A stretch of 46,864 bases of DNA from NCBI GenBank assembly GCA_964292495.1, contig CAXYVX010000003.1:1-46864 (forward strand), in the 5' to 3' direction. This document shows positions 42,377 through 46,864 of this stretch, piece after piece. The translations under genes and the position numbers were made by a program. Source of the DNA: CAXYVX01 sp964292495. Its GTDB lineage: Bacteria > Patescibacteriota > Saccharimonadia > Saccharimonadales > Saccharimonadaceae. Each line of letters starts with the position of its first letter. Within the stretch, counting starts at the first letter, position 1. The notes under the pieces are model-generated. The model was not told where the DNA came from, did no database searches, and worked only from the letters and a program-made list of their open reading frames with translations.

Positions 42377-43033
42377 TTAGTGTAGGACCCCATTTCGGTT
42401 TCCGATTGAACGGAATAAGCTATTGAGCCCTTCCACATTCAAATAAGTTACATCATCAAACTTAGCCCAGCCGTTGCCATTGCTCCAGCTAACTATATTT
42501 TTGATAACTCTATTGATCAGCTGCATATTTGCAGTGTCTCCGAGAGACGAGCCTACAAGATAAAACTGACCTCTTTGGGTTAATGTTAGATTTTCTTCCG
42601 GATTTGCGCCTATAATCTGAATTGTCGTATCATTCAGAAAGGTGAATCCTGCTGGAACTGAGACTCCGAAAGAGTTTACCGAAACAATCTCTGGAGTGGC
42701 GTGCTGTGGCTGTGCTGGCTCTGGCTCCGCTGGAGCTGGAGCTGGTTGTTGTTCTGGTTCCGCTGGTGCTGCCGGGGCAGGATCTGCTGCTGCTGGCGGC
42801 GCTTCTTCCGAAGATGTAGATGCGGGCTCCGATTGTACTGAGCTTGAACTGCTACTAATTGACGATTCTTCTTTTTCAACACTTTTCTTCATGGATGAGA
42901 TCTTTGGCTTTTGCTCAGCGTTTTTGGGTTTATTTTTCCCGGTGGAAACAGTGATTAAAATTGCAACCATAATCGCAAGCAACGCCACAACCGCTCCAAT
43001 CATAGCGACTTTCTGTCTGGTAAACCATTTCAT
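42377..43033 (-). CDS. Anchored surface protein with Pro/Ala/Glu stalk
   Basis: Not recognised. 218 residues: a short basic start, one transmembrane helix (about 9-31), a charged and serine-rich segment (SSISSSSSSVQSE), then a low-complexity Pro/Ala/Glu/Gln stalk (about 78-112). A globular C-terminal domain of about 100 residues follows, beginning IVSVNSFGVSVPAGFTF and ending with Asn/Gly-rich sequence. The stalk would hold the domain away from the membrane and through the wall. GGAGG lies before the ATG and a clear promoter upstream. It has no TTCGCGAA. It is convergent with the hydrolase operon and could belong to the same surface function, but nothing proves it. Confidence 0.7.
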   Translation of the reverse strand: MKWFTRQKVAMIGAVVALLAIMVAILITVSTGKNKPKNAEQKPKISSMKKSVEKEESSISSSSSSVQSEPASTSSEEAPPAAADPAPAAPAEPEQQPAPAPAEPEPAQPQHATPEIVSVNSFGVSVPAGFTFLNDTTIQIIGANPEENLTLTQRGQFYLVGSSLGDTANMQLINRVIKNIVSWSNGNGWAKFDDVTYLNVEGLNSLFRSIGNRNGVLH

Positions 43034-43120
43034 ATTGGCCTCCTACTCACATAAATTTTAAGGTTCTAGCGCGTGAGGACGCCAGCCCGCGCAAACTGAT
43101 TTCTCAGCTTGAATAATTTT

Positions 43121-43149
43121 ATAATATCATTTTCTTTGAAGATTTGCAA
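43121..43149 (-). promoter_or_regulatory. Promoter of the stalked surface protein
   Basis: On the minus strand TTGCAA (43149-43144), 17 bases, TATTAT (43126-43121), leaving a leader of about 80 bases that includes a GC-rich patch (43074-43092) able to fold, then GGAGG. Confidence 0.55.
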
Positions 43150-43179
43150 TCACAGTATAATAATTCGCTAAATTTGCAA

Positions 43180-43208
43180 AAATAAAAAATCCCAACAAAT
43201 GCTGGGAT
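43180..43208 (-). terminator. Terminator of the tRNA-Leu-Ile-Asp operon
   Basis: On the minus strand ATCCCAGC pairs with GTTGGGAT (one G-U) around a 4-base loop and is followed by TTTTTATTTTT. It lies 9 bases after the CCA of tRNA-Asp. Confidence 0.85.
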
Positions 43209-43216
43209 GCTTTATT

Positions 43217-43293
43217 TGGCGCGCTCGACCGGACTCGAACCGGCGATCTCTTCCGTGACAGGGAAGCGTGTTAACCAACTGCACTACGAGCGC
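43217..43293 (-). tRNA. tRNA-Asp (anticodon GUC)
   Basis: 77 bases including an encoded CCA. Acceptor stem GCGCTCG/CGAGCGC with discriminator G as expected for Asp; anticodon loop CTGTCAC on a CTTCC/GGAAG stem; T loop in GGTTCGAGTCC. Third gene of the tRNA operon. Confidence 0.96.
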
Positions 43294-43322
43294 ATAAATT
43301 GTAAATCCGTAAAATCGGGAAA

Positions 43323-43399
43323 TGGTGGGCGATCCAGGACTTGAACCTGGGACCTCGTCATTATCAGTGACGCGCTCTAACCAGCTGAGCTAATCGCCC
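43323..43399 (-). tRNA. tRNA-Ile (anticodon GAU)
   Basis: 77 bases including an encoded CCA. Acceptor stem GGGCGAT/ATCGCCC with discriminator A; D arm TAGCTCAGCTGGTTAGAGC; anticodon loop CTGATAA; T loop in GGTTCAAGTCC. It is outside an rRNA operon, where tRNA-Ile(GAU) is often found. Confidence 0.96.
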
Positions 43400-43439
43400 T
43401 CAAAAACATTTTACCAAACTTTTTTAAAAAAACGAAATC

Positions 43440-43525
43440 TGGTACGCGCGAGAGGACTTGAACCTCCACATCCATACGGACACTAGCACCTGAAGCTAGC
43501 GCGTCTACCATTCCGCCACGCGCGC
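43440..43525 (-). tRNA. tRNA-Leu (anticodon CAG)
   Basis: 86 bases including an encoded CCA. Acceptor stem GCGCGCG pairing with CGCGCGT (a G-U at the first pair), discriminator A, D arm GCGGAATGGTAGAC, anticodon loop TTCAGGT on a CTAGC/GCTAG stem, long variable arm, T loop in GGTTCAAGTCC. It reads CUG. First gene of the tRNA operon. Confidence 0.95.
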
Positions 43526-43540
43526 AAAACGTTCTTGAAC

Positions 43541-43569
43541 ATTTTAGCGGATTTTTTTCGTAAAAGCAA
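43541..43569 (-). promoter_or_regulatory. Promoter of the tRNA-Leu-Ile-Asp operon
   Basis: On the minus strand TTGCTT (43569-43564), 17 bases, TAAAAT (43546-43541). The transcript would start about 10 bases before tRNA-Leu. The region is back to back with the hisS promoter. Confidence 0.6.
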
Positions 43570-43605
43570 GCAAAAAATCGCCAAATCTGTTAAACTGTTT
43601 TTATT

Positions 43606-44895
43606 ATGAGTTTAGATCTGAAATCCTACAAAGGCACGCGCGACCTATATCCAGCTGATATGCGCGTAAGAAACTATATTTTTAAGGGTTGGCGAAAAGT
43701 CGTTGAGAGTTTTGGCTACGAAGAATACCAGGCGCCAGTTTTGGAGCCGCTCGCGATGTATGCAGCGAAATCCGGCGAGGAAATTGTCAATGAACAGACA
43801 TTTCGTTTTACAGATCGCGGCGGGCGCGAACTTTCCATTCGTCCAGAGATGACGCCGAGCGTTTCGCGAATGGTTGCGGCAAAAAGACAGGAAATGCCGT
43901 ATCCAGCGCGCCTTTACAGTATCGCGAATTTCATGCGCTATGAGCGTCCGCAACATGGACGTGAGCGCGAGTTTTGGCAGCTGAATTTTGACATGTTCGG
44001 CGCAGAAACTGTTGATGCTGACACCGAAATCTTGTTGATGAGCCATGAAATTCTTCGCGAATTCGGCGCCACCAACGAAATGTTCACTCTGAAAATTAAT
44101 GATCGGCGGCTGACGGATTTCATTTTTCGCGAATATTTTGCGCTGCCGGAAACCGAGGCTTTTGCCTTGATTAAATTGATGGACCGCTATGATAAAATGC
44201 CGCGCGAGGCGTTTGAATCGGCCGCGAAACAGATTGACCAAAACTTTGACTTCGCAAAATTTGACGCAATTATTAACGCTAAAACTTTGGCTGATTTGCC
44301 CGAAGAAATTCGCGAAAATCCCGCCGCGGAATCGCTAAAAATCGTCCTAGAAATTTTGGGCGAAAAAGGCGTGAAAAATGCAAAATATGATCCAACTTTG
44401 ATGCGCGGATTTGATTATTACACCGGAATTGTTTTTGAGGTTTTCGACGAAGCACCAGAAAATCGCCGCGCAATGTTTGGTGGCGGCCGCTACGACGGTT
44501 TGGTTGGATTGTTCGGCGTGGAGGATTTGCCGGTGGTTGGTGCGGCTCCGGGAGAAACGATGTTTGCGGAATTTCTCAAAGCCCACGATTTGGTGCCAAA
44601 ATTCGCTTCTTCGGTTGACGTGGTTTTGATGACAATTGGCGATATAAAGTTTGCTGATTACGCGAAAATTGCAGATTCTCTCAGAGGAAAAAATGTGAAT
44701 GTAGCGATTGATTTTACTCAGCGAAAATTCGCGAAAAAAATTAAAGCTGCGGAAAAAATCGGTGCGAAATTTGCAATTGTTTTAGGTGAAGATGAAATAA
44801 AAAATGGCTGTTTTGAACTGAAAAATATCGCGAAAAACGAGTCTACCAGCAATCTTGCGATCGAAGAAATTGCGGAACGAATCGCGAAAGCGTGA
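43606..44895 (+). CDS. hisS: Histidyl-tRNA synthetase
   Basis: Class II synthetase for tRNA-His, 429 residues, the usual bacterial length. KGTRDLYPADMRVRNYIF opens the protein; motif 1 region EEYQAPVLEPLAMYAAKSGEE; motif 2 in YSIANFMRYERPQHGREREFWQLNFDMFG (about 105-133); the HisRS-specific motifs TLMRGFDYYTGIVFEVF (about 264-280) and GGGRYDGLVGLFG (about 290-302); an anticodon-binding domain in the last 95 residues. TAAACT at 43591-43596 is a candidate -10 only 9 bases before the ATG, with no Shine-Dalgarno site, so the mRNA leader is at most a few bases. Confidence 0.96.
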   Translation: MSLDLKSYKGTRDLYPADMRVRNYIFKGWRKVVESFGYEEYQAPVLEPLAMYAAKSGEEIVNEQTFRFTDRGGRELSIRPEMTPSVSRMVAAKRQEMPYPARLYSIANFMRYERPQHGREREFWQLNFDMFGAETVDADTEILLMSHEILREFGATNEMFTLKINDRRLTDFIFREYFALPETEAFALIKLMDRYDKMPREAFESAAKQIDQNFDFAKFDAIINAKTLADLPEEIRENPAAESLKIVLEILGEKGVKNAKYDPTLMRGFDYYTGIVFEVFDEAPENRRAMFGGGRYDGLVGLFGVEDLPVVGAAPGETMFAEFLKAHDLVPKFASSVDVVLMTIGDIKFADYAKIADSLRGKNVNVAIDFTQRKFAKKIKAAEKIGAKFAIVLGEDEIKNGCFELKNIAKNESTSNLAIEEIAERIAKA

Positions 44896-44926
44896 TTTCG
44901 CGAGTTTCAGAGATTTGCGAATCTGT

Positions 44927-44932
44927 TATAAT
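44927..44932 (+). promoter_or_regulatory. -10 box of tig
   Basis: TATAAT, with a weak TTTCAG 16 bases upstream. It gives a leader of about 47 bases with AAAGGA 6 bases before the ATG at 44986. An upstream in-frame GTG at 44938 lies 5 bases after the box, but the ribosome-binding site favours 44986. Confidence 0.5.
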
Positions 44933-44985
44933 TGAATGTGATAAATAATTTCGCGAAATTTTCGCGGAAGTTAGAAAGGATTTTA

Positions 44986-46278
44986 ATGAAAGTTAGCAAA
45001 AAAGAATTGAGTGAAAGCAAAATTGAATTTACTGTCGTTCTTGAAAACGAAGAAATCAAGCACGCGCACGACGAAAGTGTTTCGCGCCTCAGCAAAACCG
45101 TGAAAGTCAAGGGTTTTCGCGAAGGAAAAGTGCCGAAAGAAGTGGCGGAAAAAGCTATAAATCCGGCTGAATTGGCGGACGAAGAAATCAACCACGCGGT
45201 CAATGACGCGATGTCAAAAATTGTTAACGACGAAAATGTTCAGATTTTGGACCGCCCGGCGATCGACATTAAGAAATTTGTCCCTGGTCAAACGATTGAA
45301 TTCAAAGCGACAGTTGAAATCGTTCCGCCGATTGCGCTGGCGAAAACTTCTGGACTTGGCGTGAAGAAAGACGAAGTTAAAATCGCGGATAAACAGATCA
45401 CGGATGTTCTTGAAAATCTGGCGAAAGGTCAATCCGTGAAGGAAAAAGTTTCGCGAAAAGCTGAAAACGGCGATGAAGTTGAGATTGATTTTGAGGGCTT
45501 CATGGACGCAGCAAAAACCGACCCATTTGACGGCGGAAAAGGCGAAAAATATCCGCTGGTTCTGGGCTCGGGAAGCTTTATTCCTGGCTTTGAAGAAGGA
45601 ATTATTGGCCACGAAAAGAACGACGAGTTTGATCTAAATGTTGAATTCCCGGAAAATTACGGAGCGAAAAACTTGGCGGGTAAGAAAGTTGTGTTTGCGG
45701 TGAAAATTCGCGAAATTCGCGAAATCAAAGCGCCGAAAATCGACGACGATTTTGCAAAAAAAATGGCGCCAGACCTGAAAACTTTGGACGACTTAAAAAA
45801 TGATATCAAGCGTGAATTAACTGAGCAGGCTGAAAAAGCTGCACAGACGAAATTTGAGAACGAATTGATTGAGAAATTGGCTGAAAAATCGAAAATTCCA
45901 GAGATTCCGCAGATTTTGATTGAGGATCAGGAGCGAGCGATGGAACAGCAATTTACTCAGAATTTGATGTATCAGGGGATGAATTTGGAGCAGTATTTTG
46001 AGATGGAGAAACTTGACCACGAAAAATGGGCGAAGCGCGATCTTGAACCGGCCGCGAAAAAGCGCGTCGCGAACTCCATGGTGATGGCCGAGCTTGCGAA
46101 AAAATGGAATGTTCAGGCTTCTGAGGATGAAGTTTTGGCGCGCCGTGAGCAAATTTTGGCGCAATATTCTCGCCCGGAAATCCGAAAACAATTTGAGACG
46201 CCGGAGATTTTTCGCGAAATTTCCCAGCAAGTTGTGGCTGAGAAAACTCTGGCCAAACTTGCCTCTGAGAATAAATAA
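44986..46278 (+). CDS. tig: Trigger factor, ribosome-associated chaperone
   Basis: Binds the ribosome at the exit tunnel (via L23) and shields nascent chains, 430 residues. The N-terminal ribosome-binding domain carries the signature VKGFREGKVPKEV (about 43-55). The FKBP-type prolyl isomerase domain follows (about 160-250: DEVEIDFEGFMD, then LVLGSGSFIPGFEEGIIGHEKND and FPENYGAKNLAGKKVVF). A long helical C-terminal substrate-binding region (about 250-430) completes it. The start MKVSKKELSE is supported by a Shine-Dalgarno site; an in-frame GTG 54 bases upstream is rejected. It precedes clpP by 77 bases, the common tig-clpP order. Confidence 0.96.
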   Translation: MKVSKKELSESKIEFTVVLENEEIKHAHDESVSRLSKTVKVKGFREGKVPKEVAEKAINPAELADEEINHAVNDAMSKIVNDENVQILDRPAIDIKKFVPGQTIEFKATVEIVPPIALAKTSGLGVKKDEVKIADKQITDVLENLAKGQSVKEKVSRKAENGDEVEIDFEGFMDAAKTDPFDGGKGEKYPLVLGSGSFIPGFEEGIIGHEKNDEFDLNVEFPENYGAKNLAGKKVVFAVKIREIREIKAPKIDDDFAKKMAPDLKTLDDLKNDIKRELTEQAEKAAQTKFENELIEKLAEKSKIPEIPQILIEDQERAMEQQFTQNLMYQGMNLEQYFEMEKLDHEKWAKRDLEPAAKKRVANSMVMAELAKKWNVQASEDEVLARREQILAQYSRPEIRKQFETPEIFREISQQVVAEKTLAKLASENK

Positions 46279-46294
46279 TTTGCGTTTTACAGGA

Positions 46295-46334
46295 TTAGCA
46301 CTCGCTTGCGTTGAGTGCTAATTTTTGTTATTAT
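46295..46334 (+). promoter_or_regulatory. CIRCE operator and clpP promoter
   Basis: TTAGCACTC (46295-46303), 9 bases, GAGTGCTAA (46313-46321), a perfect CIRCE. The -35 TTGCGT (46306-46311) lies within the CIRCE spacer and the -10 TATTAT (46329-46334) is 17 bases on. The first five spacer bases, GCTTG, match those of the clpC operator, so the promoter-operator fusion is conserved between the two genes. Confidence 0.93.
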
Positions 46335-46355
46335 TAGACCAGAAAAAGGAGGTTT

Positions 46356-46864
46356 ATGAAGAATTATTTAGTGCCGACGGTTGTGGAAAAAAGTTATGAT
46401 GGCGAGCGCGCATTTGACATTTATTCGCGACTTTTGAAAGATCGCATCATTTTTTTGGGCGATGAGGTGAATGAACAGACCGCGAATTTGGTGGTGGCGC
46501 AACTGCTGTTTCTCGCAAGCGAGGACCCGAAAGCGGACATAAATTTGTATATCAACTCACCTGGAGGAAGCGTTTACGACGGGCTCGCGATTCTTGACAC
46601 GATGAATTTGGTGAAGCCGGACGTGGCAACTTTTGGCGTCGGTTTGCAGGCATCGATGGGTGCAGTTTTGCTTGCGGCTGGCGCGAAGGGCAAGCGCCAC
46701 ATGTTGCCACACGCGAAAACCATGATTCATCAGGTTTCGTCGGGTACGAAAGGCAAAGCGACCGATATGGAGATTGATCTTCGTGAGACGTTGGCGGTCA
46801 AACAGAACCTGATTGATATTTTGGTTGAAGCGACGGGTCAGACGGAAAAGAAAATTCGCGAAGA
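46356..46864 (+). CDS. clpP: ATP-dependent Clp protease proteolytic subunit (cut by window end)
   Basis: Serine peptidase subunit that forms the 14-mer chamber served by ClpC. About 169 residues are visible of roughly 195-205 expected; the 3' end lies outside the window. Signature sequences are DRIIFLGDEV, NLYINSPGGSVYDGLAILDTM, the catalytic serine in GLQASMGAVLLAAG (about 98) and the catalytic histidine in RHMLPHAKTMIHQ (about 123). AAGGAGG lies upstream of the ATG. Control by CIRCE matches that of clpC. Confidence 0.96.
   Translation, partial: MKNYLVPTVVEKSYDGERAFDIYSRLLKDRIIFLGDEVNEQTANLVVAQLLFLASEDPKADINLYINSPGGSVYDGLAILDTMNLVKPDVATFGVGLQASMGAVLLAAGAKGKRHMLPHAKTMIHQVSSGTKGKATDMEIDLRETLAVKQNLIDILVEATGQTEKKIRE

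Noticed and set aside
1..46864. CRISPR array made of the recurrent TCGCGAA word
   Set aside because: The word is only 8-10 bases, irregularly spaced and mostly inside coding sequence; there are no regular direct repeats with unique spacers and no cas genes.

Overview
The window looks like chromosomal DNA of a Patescibacteria/CPR bacterium, most likely Candidatus Saccharibacteria or a close relative. This is inferred from gene style and compactness; no marker gene was searched. TGA is used as an ordinary stop (for example greA, the ZIP gene and hisS), so there is no sign of the UGA-glycine code of SR1/Gracilibacteria. By eye the DNA is AT-leaning, genes are tightly packed on both strands, and no gap without a gene exceeds 300 bases.

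Layout. 1-4415: pheS and pheT with a GIY-YIG-type gene wedged between them in overlapping frames. 4456-11477: dnaE, a SpoU-type RNA methyltransferase (minus), a PilB/GspE-type ATPase and rplS. 11553-16676: an M1 aminopeptidase (minus), a broken surface-protein gene (plus), a fused RNase HII-YraN gene (minus) and a small orphan gene (minus). 16915-26206: nusA, a CIRCE-controlled clpC, a membrane-anchored HExxH protein, proS lacking the usual editing insertion, greA, a ZIP metal transporter and lysS. 26233-38123: an M16 peptidase (minus), radA, a PIN-TRAM protein, recG and tyrS (minus), a class A penicillin-binding protein, a multi-pass membrane protein and rsmD. 38340-43525: tRNA-Leu, an FAD-linked oxidase, a secreted two-domain wall hydrolase with a partner membrane protein, another anchored protein, and a tRNA-Leu/Ile/Asp operon. 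43606-46864: hisS, trigger factor and a CIRCE-controlled clpP cut by the window edge.

Functionally this is mostly housekeeping: five aminoacyl-tRNA synthetases and four tRNAs, replication and repair (DnaE, RadA, RecG, RNase HII), transcription (NusA, GreA), ribosome maturation (L19, RsmD) and protein quality control (ClpC, ClpP, trigger factor). The two Clp genes share near-identical CIRCE operators and so probably form an HrcA regulon. Surface functions (wall synthesis and hydrolysis, a pilus-type motor ATPase, a decayed surface protein) are scattered between them.

The most striking signal is not a gene. The palindrome TTCGCGAA (often TTTCGCGAAA) recurs about every 300 bases in housekeeping genes on both coding strands, in all reading frames and in spacers, far above expectation. 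It is almost absent from the genes for secreted and surface proteins. A second genome-style signal is promoter layout: at about ten genes a -10 box lies only 6-7 bases before the start codon, predicting leaderless mRNAs, while other genes have a normal Shine-Dalgarno site.
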